A stretch of 64,000 nt of DNA from Gentiana macrophylla (lineage: Eukaryota; Streptophyta; Magnoliopsida; Gentianales; Gentianaceae): positions 2,108,001 to 2,172,000 of the forward strand of contig CM047805.1 in assembly GCA_026214975.1 (NCBI GenBank), written 5' to 3'. The position numbers were made by a program, and so were the translations under genes. Within the stretch, counting starts at the first letter, position 1. Each line of letters opens with the position of its first letter. This document shows, in pieces, positions 1-9,734 of this stretch. The notes below the pieces were generated by a model. That model had not been told where the DNA came from. It saw only the letters and a list, made by a program, of their open reading frames with translations, and made no database searches.

Positions 1-78
1 AAAGATAAGACAAAGATCTAAATCATCGAATCTCTCTTTTCCTTTTCAATAAAAAAAAAGAAAAAAAAGAAAAAAAAA

Positions 79-641
79 GGTAAAAGACCTTTTGCCCTCT
101 GTGGTTTCTCAATTGAAGCTTTTGCCCCCTCGTCGTTTAAAAATATATAGTTCACCTTCCTTGGGTTTTAAACAAACCATCAATTCTAAATTCCGACAAA
201 TTTAAGAGAATATTCCGTCGGAATATTCCCTTTTTAAATAATATACCATTTTTACCCTCGGATTTCCAAGCTCGTTGCTAATGATCCCGTGAGTTCAAAT
301 TTCAAAATTTCAATTTTCTTTTCCTTTCAATTTCGGCCGTTTGAAGGTGATAAAGAATTTCAGGTTCTGGGGGGGGGGGGGGGTTCTATTCTCTTGTTTT
401 TTTCTGATGGAAAGACTTTTTTGGTATATAAAAGAAAAAGAAAAAGATAAATATAAGACTGAGGGTAAAATGGTATATTATTTAAAATGTAACATTCCGA
501 CGGAATATTCTCTTATGTTTACCGGAATTTAGAATTGATGGTTTGTTTAAAACCTCAGGGGGGGTGAACCATATATTTTTAAACGACGAGGAGACAAAAG
601 TTTCAATTGACAAACCACATGAGGACAAAATATCTTTTAAC
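79..641. mobile_element. Foldback MITE with ~180-bp terminal inverted repeats (probably Mutator-type)
   Basis: The left arm (about 79-262) and right arm (about 457-641) are near-perfect inverted copies: the left starts GGTAAAAGACCTTTTGCCCT and the reverse complement of the right starts GTTAAAAGATATTTTGTCCT. The arms contain a GAATATTCCGTCGGAAT core and flank a ~190-bp loop that includes a run of 15 G. There is no coding capacity; small ORFs here are chance. Both sides are oligo-A, so a 9-bp target duplication is possible but uninformative. The equivalent place in copy B (about 31,925-31,950) has only an A-rich tract, so the element entered copy A after the duplication. Long arms and A-tract insertion fit a Mutator-like foldback element; the family is inferred. 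Confidence 0.8.
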
Positions 642-776
642 AAAAAAAAAAAAAATATACTCCTTTCACTTAAAAACAAAACCCATAGTAGATGTAATTT
701 AGAACCTCGATGAAAGAATCTGTTTATGAATTTAATAATAATAAACTTGAAATATGGTCTCCTCCTGCTCATGTAT

Positions 777-953
777 GGACAATGATGTAGACACATATGT
801 GATCTCCCGAATTCATCCCCCGATCTTTTTTTAGCCACACAGTTATATTAAAAAAGACAAAAAAAAAAATACAAACACAGGAATATTTTGGACTACAAAT
901 TATACACTTTCGGGGGATGTCTGTGTACTTTTTATGTGCCAAAATCATTTTCC
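777..953. mobile_element. 177-bp MITE with 9-bp target duplication CTCATGTAT
   Basis: The 9-mer CTCATGTAT occurs directly before (768-776) and after (954-962) this segment. Copy B has the uninterrupted site (CTTATGTAT near 32,070). The ends are imperfect inverted repeats sharing the words AATGAT and CATCCCCCGA. A 9-bp duplication is the Mutator-superfamily hallmark. No coding capacity. Confidence 0.8.
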
Positions 954-1310
954 CTCATGTATCTTATATTCACGATTGAGTTATTTTTCAAATCAAATCA
1001 CACATATAAATTTTTTTTTTCCTTAACTAATATTTTTTTTATATGGTAAAATATATATTAATATACCATAAGAGAGTAAAAACTTTATATGCTAAACTAC
1101 AAGAGGCAAATAATATATTATGAAGATATGCTAAACTACATCAAACCATATATTAAGATACCATAAGAGATCAAAAGGGTTATGTAAAACTAAACGGGGG
1201 TAAAGTGTCATTTCTCCTTAAATAAAAAAAATTAAATAAAAGAGTATTTTATATGCCTTATAACAAAAAAATGACCGGCAACAAGAAAATATTGCTTCTT
1301 GTCACAGGCC

Positions 1311-1318
1311 TATAAATT
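1311..1318 (+). promoter_or_regulatory. TATA box of peptide copy A
   Basis: TATAAATT lies inside AGGCCTATAAATTTAGG, 93 bp before the ATG at 1404. Copy B has the same box at 34,916 with the same 93-bp spacing, supporting a shared core promoter. No other promoter element was identified. Confidence 0.6.
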
Positions 1319-1403
1319 TAGGCTCATGAAATACTGTAAATCACATCATTTCACCTCTCAATATTATTTACTTAAAAAGCAGAACAAAACTGAACAGAAC
1401 CTG

Positions 1404-1452
1404 ATGGCCAGAGTTGCTTGCTTTTTCCTATGCTTTCTTTTTATCATGCCTG
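1404..1452 (+). CDS. Secreted cysteine-rich peptide, copy A, exon 1 (signal peptide)
   Basis: Exon 1 encodes a hydrophobic signal peptide (MARVACFFLCFLFIMP) and ends in phase 1 at a GT donor (1453). It joins exon 2 at 7,568 to give an 89-residue precursor. The structure is supported by copy B (35,009-35,995), whose same two exons are separated by a normal ~0.76-kb intron. A phase-1 intron at the end of the signal sequence is typical of plant defensin-like and other cysteine-rich secreted peptide genes. Residue 16 is Pro where copy B has Ala, next to the likely cleavage site. The intron is 6.1 kb because of the copia element inside it, so correct splicing is a real question. Family not recognised. 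Confidence 0.7.
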
Positions 1453-2105
1453 GTATATATATACGTATGCTTCTTCTTCTTCTTGTTTATTCTTTTTTAT
1501 GCCCCCTCTGTTCATGAGGAGGGAGCATTGGAATAAAAAAATACGGGGTCTTTAACGGAATCCTGTTTATTTATATATTTTGGGCACCCAATAATGAGAA
1601 AGAATAGTAGGTGGTTATTCAAGGAATCACACGTTATGTTTGCAAACCTGGATTGTTTCTTACCACACCTGAAATCGGTATTTTGAAAATCAATAATCCA
1701 TAAGAAGAAGGTAAAAGGTGGTGGAACAAAAACTTATTAGATACCGGAATCAATGGTATAATTCTAGCAACTATTGGATTTGAACCAATGATTCTTGCCA
1801 TATGAAAACAATACTCTAACCGTCGAGTTGAGTATGAACATCTGGTCACACAAATTGCATAGTATTTTTCGCGATGCTGGGGCATTATTATTCAACCGTA
1901 CGCTTGTAATTTAAAAATCGGGTGAAGCCTATGCTATCTACAATGGTATCGCCTGAAGGATCGACTTTGGGATGGTGACCCTTCGAAAAGTTGATATTTA
2001 CGTAGGGTGTAAATAATCGTAAAGTGTGGTGCCATAGATATATGCATGATTAAATTAGTGTTATTTCATAGGTAAATCAGCTGAGACAAGTGGTTGTAGA
2101 TAGAA
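1453..2105 (+). other. Copy A intron, 5' part
   Basis: Positions 1,453 to about 1,657 match the copy B intron closely. From about 1,658 the sequence (and 7,181 to about 7,495) has no counterpart in copy B, where the intron goes straight into a pyrimidine tract. This copy-A-only stretch includes the plastid-like tRNA remnant. Apart from that I recognise nothing in it. Confidence 0.55.
1765..1837 (-). pseudogene. Decayed plastid-type tRNA-Met(CAU)
   Basis: Read on the minus strand, the segment matches the elongator tRNA-Met of plastids in the D arm (GGTTAGAGTATTG), the anticodon loop (TTTCATA) and the T arm (CATTGGTTCAAATCCAATAG). The spacing gives a 73-nt tRNA. The acceptor stem no longer pairs (TCATACT against AGTTGCT), and several differences are C-to-T or G-to-A. 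It is therefore a nuclear pseudogene. Plant mitochondria also carry plastid-derived trnM, so the donor could be either organelle. It sits in the copy-A-only part of the peptide intron. Confidence 0.75.
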
Positions 2106-2282
2106 TGTTTTTCATTGATACCAACAACCAGCATTACATCTTCATATAGTGTTAACTACACATAGTAGTTACACACACTAAAACAAGTGGCTAATACTAG
2201 AATGTGACAAGTGTCACTCTTATGGATAAGATAAATCTGTCTAGTAAATATTAGATATGCCAAATCTATCTATTTCTTAACT
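2106..2282 (-). repeat. Copia 3' LTR
   Basis: A 177-bp direct repeat of 7,004-7,180 with a few substitutions. The purine tract GTGGGGGGGAAG (minus strand, about 2,283-2,294) sits at its inner edge, as expected for a 3' LTR of a minus-strand element. Confidence 0.8.
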
Positions 2283-4321
2283 TCCCCCCCACAAACTGAA
2301 TGTGGGAACAACTTCAACATTAAGTTTGTGTCTGAAAACTTCCAACTGAGGGCCTGGAAGGGCTTTAGTGAGTGCATCAGCTATCTGCATTGAAGATGGC
2401 ACAAACTGGACATACAGTTTCTTGTTGATCACTTGATTCCTCACATAGTGGACATCTACTTCTATATGTTTAGTCCTAGCATGATAGACAGGGTTGTGAG
2501 CCAAGTAAATAGCACTGAGATTATCTGACCAATCAACTGGAATTGTTGACAGAGAGATGCCCATTTCTGACAGAAGCTGTTTAATCCAGAAAAGTTCAGA
2601 AGACAAATTAGCCAGTGACCTATATTCAGACTCAGCTGAGGATCTGGAGACAACACTTTGTTTCATAGAGCTCCAAGAGACCAAAGATCCACCAATAAAA
2701 ACACAGTAACCTGCAAAGGATTTTCTGTCAGCAGGATAGCAGGCCCAATCTGCATCAAAAAATCCATTCAGTTGTATAGGTCCACCAGCTTTAAACAGCA
2801 AGCCATAGTGCAGAGTTCCTTTAACATATCTGAGCAGTTTCTTCAGAGCATACCAATGAACTTGAGTTGGTTTTTGCATAAACTGACTGAGGTAATTGAC
2901 AGAGTATGCAATGTCTGGCTTGGTACAAGTCAGATATTGTAAGCCACCAATTGCACTCCTGTACACACTTGGAGAATTCATGAGTTCACCTTGATCTGGT
3001 AGAAGATGTTCACCAGGCACCATAGGGACAGTACATGGCTTAAGATGCTCCAGCTGTAGCCTCTTTAAGAGTTGTGAAGCATAGTGGCCTTGAGTTAGAT
3101 ATAGACCATCAGCATTCCTATGTGCTTCCATCCCAAGAACGTGTGTAATGGAGCCAAGGTCTTTGAGAGAAAATTTGGAATGAAGTAGTTGCACAAACTC
3201 CTGAATCAGATCTTGTGAATCACTTGTAACCAAGATGTCATCAACATAGACAAGTACATAAAGTAAATTAGTGCCAGTGTTTAAAATAAATAGGGATGAA
3301 TCTGAGGCTGATTGATGAAAACCCCAACTCAGCATCTGCAGTTTCAGAGCTCCAAACCAAGCCTTAAGAGCTTGTTTAAGACCATATAGAGCTTTCTTGA
3401 GCTTGAACACATAATGAGGTTTCTGTGTATCAACAAACCCTTCTGGTTGAACCATATATACATCTTCCAGCAAGGCTCCATTAAGGAAGGCATTATCAAT
3501 ATCCACTTGATGAATATGCCAATTTTTGCTAACTGCTAGAGCCAGTACAACCCTGATAGTAGATGCCTTGGCTACAGGACTGAAAGTTTCTGTAAAATCA
3601 ACACCATAAGTTTGATGGAAACCCTTGGCCACCACCCTAGCTTTATGTTTAAGAATGGTCCCATCAGGTTTTAGTTTCAGCTTAAAAACCCACCTACATC
3701 CAACTGGATTTTGACTAGTGCTAGGTGGTACAAGTATCCAGGTCCCATTCCTTTGTAAAGCATCATACTCAGCAGCCATTGCAGTCTTCCACTCAGCACA
3801 AGCCAATGCTTCTGAGACCTTAGTAGGTTCAGAAAGATGAACAGGAAGAACAGTGGATTCAAGTTGTATAGAATAGGTTTTAGGTTTGTATATACCACTT
3901 TTGGTTTAGGTTTGCATAGGATGACCATGGTTAGGTTGTGGAGGAGGTGGTGAGGGTGACACACTGTGTGGACTTGCAGAGCCTGAACTTGACTCAGGAG
4001 AAACAGTGAACTCTTGTTGATCATGTGTGGCAAGTGGTGTAGGTGTATTCTCAACAGAATCAGTAGGCGAGACACAAGGTGTACTATAGATGAGAGGGTG
4101 AAGTATGTACCTCTGGAGATGAGACAGCAGCAGGAACACTTTGCTCCACAGAGATAGGCATAGATGCATCTTGTACAGTTTGAGACTCAGGAATGGTGTT
4201 AAAGAACTAGAAAACAACATCAGGAGCAGTTAGCACTTCTTTATGATGTCCTTGAGTGAAACTTTCCTTAAAGGGAAACTCAGATTCATTGAAGACAACA
4301 TTTTCTTGTAATAAAGATCCT
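2277..4321 (-). pseudogene. Copia pol: reverse transcriptase and RNase H
   Basis: The open part (3,806-2,277, 509 residues) starts within the conserved WKTAM..EYDAL region of copia RT. It shows the KARVVAKGF, VDIDNAFLNG, ALYGLKQA and catalytic YVDD motifs, followed by RNase H with DADWA, the SSAESEYR block and ADALTKALP. Its length and order are normal for a copia RT-RNaseH. The linker to integrase (about 3,807-4,321) is shifted among three frames. It would copy element RNA to DNA inside virus-like particles. Upstream frameshifts mean this part cannot be made as a full polyprotein. Lineage within copia not assigned. Confidence 0.9.
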
Positions 4322-5829
4322 TCATGTACTGTCAAGACACTTGTAACCTTTATGAAGAGGACTGACACCTAGATAGGCATATTTGCTAGTATGGAATCTG
4401 AACTTAGGATGAAGAAAAGGTCTTAGGTGTGGAAAGCAAGCACATCCAAAAACTTTAAAAAACTTATAATCATGTGACTTATTGAACAGAGTTTCATAAG
4501 GTGATTTATTTTGTAAAACAGGTGTAGGCAAGACATTTATGACAGTAATAGCTTCCACAAAACTATCCCACCAAAAACTAAGTGGAAGAGATGCTTGAGC
4601 AAGCATGGTCAGACCTAGTTCTACTATATGTCTATGTTTTCTCTCAGCTCTTCCATTTTGTTGGTGAATGTGAGGGCAAGGATGCCTAAATTGAATGCCT
4701 TGTTCTTTAAGGTAAGACTCCAGTGGTCTGTATTCTCCCCCCAATCTGATTGGAAACACTTAATTTTTGTAGAAAATTGGTTTTCAACAAGAGTTTTAAA
4801 CTGAACAAAAGCAGAGAAGACATCAGATTTAGCTTTTAGAGGGAAGATCCATGTATACATGGACCAATCATCAACAAAATGCACATAGTACATGAAAACA
4901 GAACTGGATTTAACAGGGGATGTCCCCAGACATCAGAATAGACTAATTCAAGAACAATTTGAGCATGAAAATCAGACAAAGGGTAGGATAGGGCATTTCC
5001 CTTACCAAATTGGCAAGCATCACAGAAATGTAAACTTTCATTAAGATCAACATTACAAGATTTCAAAATAAGTCCTAAAACTTGTTTGGAGGGGTGACCT
5101 AGTCTCCTATGCCAAACATTAGGATCTTTGTTAACATTGACTGAACTTATCTGAGCAGTACATGACTCTAAGACACATTTACTAGGACTAGACATCATCT
5201 GAGGAGAGAAGCTGGCATGTTTGGAGTGAAGAGAGGCTTGAGTGGAGTGTGGAGCCTCAATCTTATACAAGCTATCACTGAGGATTCCTGTGAGCAATAG
5301 TGTCCCTGTTTTCTTGTCCTTCACACAACAGGAGTCAGGAGTAAAAATAACATCAACAGGATTATCAGCAAGAAGTTTAGAGAGACTAATTAAATTCTTA
5401 GCAATTAAAGGGACATGAAGTAAATCTTTAAGTAGAAGTGTAGTGTGTGGATGATTTGTAGGAAAGAAAGTATGACCTATGTGAAGTATAAGACACTGCT
5501 CACAATTCCCAACTGCTAAGGACTCTGAACCATTGTAGCCTGCACCAAGATGAAGATTGTTCAGGTTTGAGGTCAGATGATTAGAAGCTCTACTGTCTAA
5601 ATACCATGCTGGATCATTCACTGATTGAGAGGTAGCAACATAAGCAGGCACTTGTTTGGGATTACCACTGTTGGTGTTGTTGCTAGGAGGCACAAAATCT
5701 TCCTCAAATCGATGCCAGCAGGAAGTGACAATATGACCATTTTTTCCACATAGTTGACAGACCATTTTATTGCCAGAATAGCCTCTTCCACCACTGTTAC
5801 TGTTGCTCCTTCCTCTACCTCCACGTCCA
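4322..5829 (-). pseudogene. Copia protease and integrase, disrupted
   Basis: The order on the minus strand is a zinc knuckle (CQLCGKNGHIVTSC), the protease active-site region, then the integrase HHCC zinc finger (HRRLGHPS..CDACQFGK), a core Asp region (VYSDVWG) and FVDDWS. The protease motif reads DSRASNH where copia elements normally have DSGASNH, so the catalytic loop glycine is lost. Frameshifts near 4,890 and 4,760 split the integrase core. It formerly cleaved the polyprotein and inserted cDNA. Confidence 0.85.
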
Positions 5830-6948
5830 CCTCTAGAATTTCCTCTACCTCAACCAAAGTTATAGTTGGAGTTAGGTTGCCTGTTATTTGGACGAGGGCC
5901 CTGTGCCAGGTTTGCTGATGGATTAACCATACTAGTTCCAAAACCAGTTCCAGAAGTAGGATTCAATCTAGCAATCAACCTCTCATGAATCATCAGTTGA
6001 GATTGAACATCCTGCCAACTAAGAGATCCTACCCTGGAAGTAATATTAACTATAGCAGACTCATAATCACGATCCAATCCTCCCAAAGTGGCCAATATAA
6101 GCTCAGATTTTGAAATGGGGTACCCAGCAACAGTCAGATTATCCGAGTAAAACTTCATTTGAGCCAAATAATCCGACATAGACTTAGAACCTTTGGAGGC
6201 CTTGGCTAATGTATCTTATATTCAAGCATACGAGCTTCTGACCTGCTGTTAAACAAGGTTTTGAGGGTAGTCCAGATTTCATAAGCAGTGGAACAACCTA
6301 CAACTTCAGACATGGCTTGTTCAGTCATAGAACTGAGCAACCAACCCATCAATAGATTATCCTTAGTAAGCCATTCTTCTGTCACAGAAGACCCAGAAAG
6401 AGTAGGAAAAAACAATCGTGATGAAGATTCAGAAACATTGGACATGGGACTAAGAAGATAATCCTCTAGCTTATGACCATGAATTATAGGCAAGATGGTG
6501 TAACGCCAAAGCAAATAATTTGTTCGATCCAGCTTCACAGTACAGATCTGGTTAAGATTTCCAGAGAAGGGTGGACTGAGAGCAGAATTAGGGTAGTGAG
6601 GACTTACAGAACCCAAAGGAGGTGGAGCTGGGCCTAGAAACGGTGGATTTGAAAGACTTGACCGGAAACCAACAGGATTTGGTGAGAACCCAGGTTGAAG
6701 AGTTACAGGCTCTGATCTGCCAAAATGCATGCCGGAGAAGGCAGAGAGATGATATTGGATGAAGAAAGACTAGGTACAGGTATCCCTGTAACAACTCTGG
6801 CCGGCCAACATGATGGCATAAATGGCGAACTACCGGCAGAAACAAGTGAACCAGTGGTTGAGCTGGTTCCAGCTCCAGGATCAACACCGATGTGTGAAGC
6901 GGTGCCACCAGTTGTAGGTGGTTGATCGGAGGTGGCCATAAATGCCAA
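5830..6948 (-). pseudogene. Copia gag, frameshifted
   Basis: Three overlapping frames together make a copia gag: an S/T/P/G-rich N-terminus, the conserved KLDRTNYLLWR block near 6,540 (UBN2-type gag), the helical region to about 5,970, and a glycine/arginine-rich tail before the zinc knuckle at about 5,765. At least two frameshifts (near 6,715 and 6,190) and a stop near 5,850 break it. It would have been the capsid protein that packages the RNA. Confidence 0.8.
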
Positions 6949-6952
6949 CCTT

Positions 6953-6965
6953 GCTCTGCTACCAA
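6953..6965 (-). other. Copia primer-binding site
   Basis: On the minus strand TTGGTAGCAGAGC differs by one base from the usual TTGGTATCAGAGC, complementary to the initiator tRNA-Met 3' end. It lies between the 5' LTR and gag. Confidence 0.7.
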
Positions 6966-7003
6966 GATAGAACTAACAGAATATCATAATAGTGATAGGA
7001 AAA

Positions 7004-7180
7004 TGTTTTTCATTGATACCAACAACCAGCATTACATCTTCATATAGTGCTAACTAAACATAGTAGTTACACACATTAAAACAAGTGACTAATACTAGAA
7101 TGTGACAAGTGTCACTCTTTTGGATAAGATAAATCTATCTAGTAAATATTAGATATGCCAAATCTACCTATTTCTTAACT
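7004..7180 (-). repeat. Copia 5' LTR
   Basis: Direct repeat of 2,106-2,282. The LTR is short (about 177 bp matched). In element orientation it begins AGTTAAG and ends AAAACA; the expected TG start appears mutated. Confidence 0.8.
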
Positions 7181-7474
7181 GTTGTGCCCCCCAGTGCCAC
7201 TGTAGATTTTGAATCACCGGGATGCTTTCAAAGGCTCCTGTGATATGGCTCACGGATAACTTTTGACCGTTGTTATTGGCAACACGACGAATCTACTATT
7301 GGGGCAACGACCGACATTCGATTTCTTAAAAGTCGTCTGATGTAAGCTCTAACATTTGACTTTACTGAGGTTGAATCCCCATTTTCAATCTTTGTAAAAT
7401 TGAACCTTTCCTGAAAAATGATGTCATGATAGATAGATTCATTGTGGTGTCAATAACAATCACCGTAATTTTCT

Positions 7475-7510
<36 letters not shown>

Positions 7511-7567
7511 CTGTCCTTTGTTTTTTGATAGTTGCAATGATGTTTTTACTTTTTCTTTTTATTGCAG
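7181..7567 (+). other. Copy A intron, 3' part
   Basis: Unrecognised sequence to about 7,480, then a T tract and the 3' splice region TTTTATTGCAG shared with copy B. The tract precedes the acceptor AG at 7,566-7,567. Confidence 0.55.
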
Positions 7568-7788
7568 CCGAAGAATTGGTGATTATGGTGGCACCGACAA
7601 GGATCATTCATGCATCGGATCAAGATCCTTGTCCAGCAATAAACGGCTCTTGTCAAGATAAAGACGATGGAAAAAAAGACGATTCCTTATGTGAAGATTA
7701 CAATCCCAGCATTGAAGTCGATGAAGAGGAAAGACTCATTTGCCTATGTGATCCGGTGACATTTAGATGCTTTGACTCCTCACCATAA
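7568..7788 (+). CDS. Secreted cysteine-rich peptide, copy A, exon 2 (mature peptide)
   Basis: After a consensus acceptor (ATTGCAG) the exon is open to a TAA at 7,786-7,788. It encodes a pro-like stretch (EELVIMVAPTRIIHAS), then a strongly acidic mature part with six cysteines spaced C-x6-C-x12-C-x16-C-x1-C-x6-C and ending DSSP. The C-x-C pair near the end resembles many defensin-like peptides, but the spacing does not fit a classical plant defensin or a nodule NCR peptide, so the family is unknown. Six cysteines would allow three disulfides. Expected fate is secretion to the apoplast. Copy B lacks the first two cysteines. Confidence 0.7.
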
Positions 7789-8470
7789 TAATACGACTCC
7801 TCATCGTCGGAAGAGTAATGCTGCTGTTACAACCATTCAACCAACAACGACTGACACAATCTTGATTTTACATCATTGATTATCATAGGTCTATATCATA
7901 ATCATAAATGCTGCATGTTGATTGATAATGTAAAATCAAGTTGTATAATTCGTTGTGACTGAATGGTTGTGTCACTAGCATTACCGAATCATAAGGACAA
8001 TGGAAGAGTAATGCTCAATGCACAATCAACCAGACACAACGAGTGACACAACCTATGTTTTCATCCTTGATCATGACGAGCCTACATTATGATCAATTGT
8101 GTGTCACCCGTTGTGCCTGAGTGATTACGCGTGTAGCATTATTCATAATGGAAATGCTTATGGTGGTTGAATTTTCCCAACAAAATAGTCACAACAAAAA
8201 TTTACAAAACATTTTAATTGATGTACGTCATATCATGATCAATGATGTAAAGTATGTCATATATATATTTGATGTGACTATTTTATTATGTGATATCTCT
8301 AAAATAAAATAGTTATAATAAAGTATCACAACATATTTTTCCACATTTGATTTTCAATGTATCATACAACGTAATCAATGAAGTGAGATTTGTTATGTCA
8401 CTTTATTGTGGTATTTATGTTAACTCTAATATATATGTCATATCAATTGTATTATAATACTCAGTAAAAC
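7789..8470. other. 3' flank of peptide copy A
   Basis: To about 8,375 this matches the 3' flank of copy B (35,996 to about 36,592) with scattered changes, including an inverted-repeat-prone stretch rich in TCATATCATGATCAATGATG. No coding potential. The match stops where copy B runs into retrotransposon sequence. Confidence 0.6.
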
Positions 8471-9734
8471 AATGGTGGTTTGCATAATAATATAAGTGGA
8501 TATTAGTTATAAGGCCATCGTTAGAGAATTAATGATCATTTAGGACACTCCGAAATCTTATTTAGTTATAAGGACGATCTAATTTTACTTCCTTCAAATA
8601 TTTACATTAATGAAGATTCAGATTCTGATTCACCATTTAATTCTCATTAACACACGACATAGATCTGATTCTTCTACCTCGATTTCTGCATAATTTTGAT
8701 TTACTCAAGAACGGATCTTCTTCTTCGCTCATCTGTGAATCTTTCTTCATCGTTTTTTTTTATCTACAATCATTCAATTCTGCTGCCTTTCTGCGATTTT
8801 GACATTTTCATTGCAGCTTATTACATCTTCGTTTTTGCGTTTTCTGCCATTTTCATCGAATACTTATTCTGCTTTTTCGGAATTGGTGCTTTTAATCTCT
8901 TAACGATTGGTGATCTGCGTTTTTTTGATTCAAATCGGTGCAATTGTTCTTCGTTTATGCTCTTTACTTTAGAGATTCATTGCAGCTGATTCGATTCTTT
9001 CTATTTTGTAGTTGAGGTATTGTATTACATCCTTTATTTTGCTCTTGTTGTCGGTTCTTCCAATTTGAGATGATTTATGTGCAATTTTCTGCTTGTTTTA
9101 TCATTTTGTTACTAATTTTTTTTGTTATTTGTTCTGTATTCTGATTTAGTTTGAGTGTTAAATAATTCAGTTGCAGTGACATAAGTTTATTTTGCTTTGA
9201 TATTCTTGTTTTATGCAGTGACATTGTTTGCTTTATGATGGAATATTTTGCTTTTTCTTGATGTTTTAAGTTGATTTATTTAATATTCAGGTAGAGTGTA
9301 AGTGTATGATGATGATTTCCTTTTTTCATGTCTATTTTTCATTGACTGTTTTTCTGTTTTGCATTGACATTATGTGTTATGAAATGGTTTCTACTCTCTC
9401 TTTGCATTTTTGAGTTGAATTATTTCATATTCGTTTATAGTATGTGGTTTTGTTACTGATTTGTTTAAGAAATGTACTTGATTCTGATTTGGAATTACTC
9501 TTTTTTTGTGATTTAGAGTATGCAGTGACATAGATTTGGTATGGAGTGTCAATGTGTGCTATGTGAATGTGCTCTATTGTTTTCTTCTTCAATTCTCTTG
9601 TTTTTAGATGTTTTATTTGATATTCAGATAATGTATTCAGATATTATGATGATATTGATTTTTATTTGATTTAGTGAAGTTTGTTTAGTATTTGCAGTGA
9701 CATACTATTTGTTTTGTTTTTGTGCAGGGTTACA
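8471..9734 (+). other. 5' leader and introns of the MULE transposase gene
   Basis: T-rich, non-coding sequence with several TGCAG|TGACAT sites that look like splice acceptors, at about 9,173, 9,214, 9,521 and 9,695. The last intron plausibly ends at TTTGTGCAG (9,727), just before the ATG at 9,735. Exon boundaries upstream cannot be fixed without transcripts. Confidence 0.4.

Larger units (their letters stand above)
2106..7180 (-). mobile_element. Ty1/copia LTR retrotransposon, antisense in the copy A intron
   Basis: Two direct repeats (2,106-2,282 and 7,004-7,180) about 95% alike flank gag-PR-INT-RT-RNaseH in copia order, read on the minus strand. A tRNA-Met-like primer site and a purine tract are present. 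Coding is broken by frameshifts and stops, so it cannot move by itself. No clear 5-bp target duplication was found, and about 38 bp separate the 5' repeat from the primer site, so the true LTR ends may extend past the matched repeats. It lies antisense to the host peptide gene. Absent from copy B. Confidence 0.9.

Noticed and set aside
1299..1517. A 72-codon membrane-peptide ORF in copy A (and 34,904-35,143 in copy B)
   Set aside because: The in-frame start lies upstream of the TATA box and the ORF reads through the splice donor; only the 49-bp signal exon is supported.
1765..1837. A functional tRNA gene
   Set aside because: The acceptor stem does not pair and plastid tRNA genes lack nuclear pol III context; treated as a pseudogene.
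6725..6925. Plus-strand 66-codon ORF rich in Gly/Pro/Glu
   Set aside because: Antisense shadow of the copia gag N-terminus.
7426..7788. A 120-codon ORF starting upstream of exon 2 as a stand-alone gene
   Set aside because: Its N-terminal half translates a poly-T intron tract; copy B and the splice acceptor show the coding part begins at 7,568.
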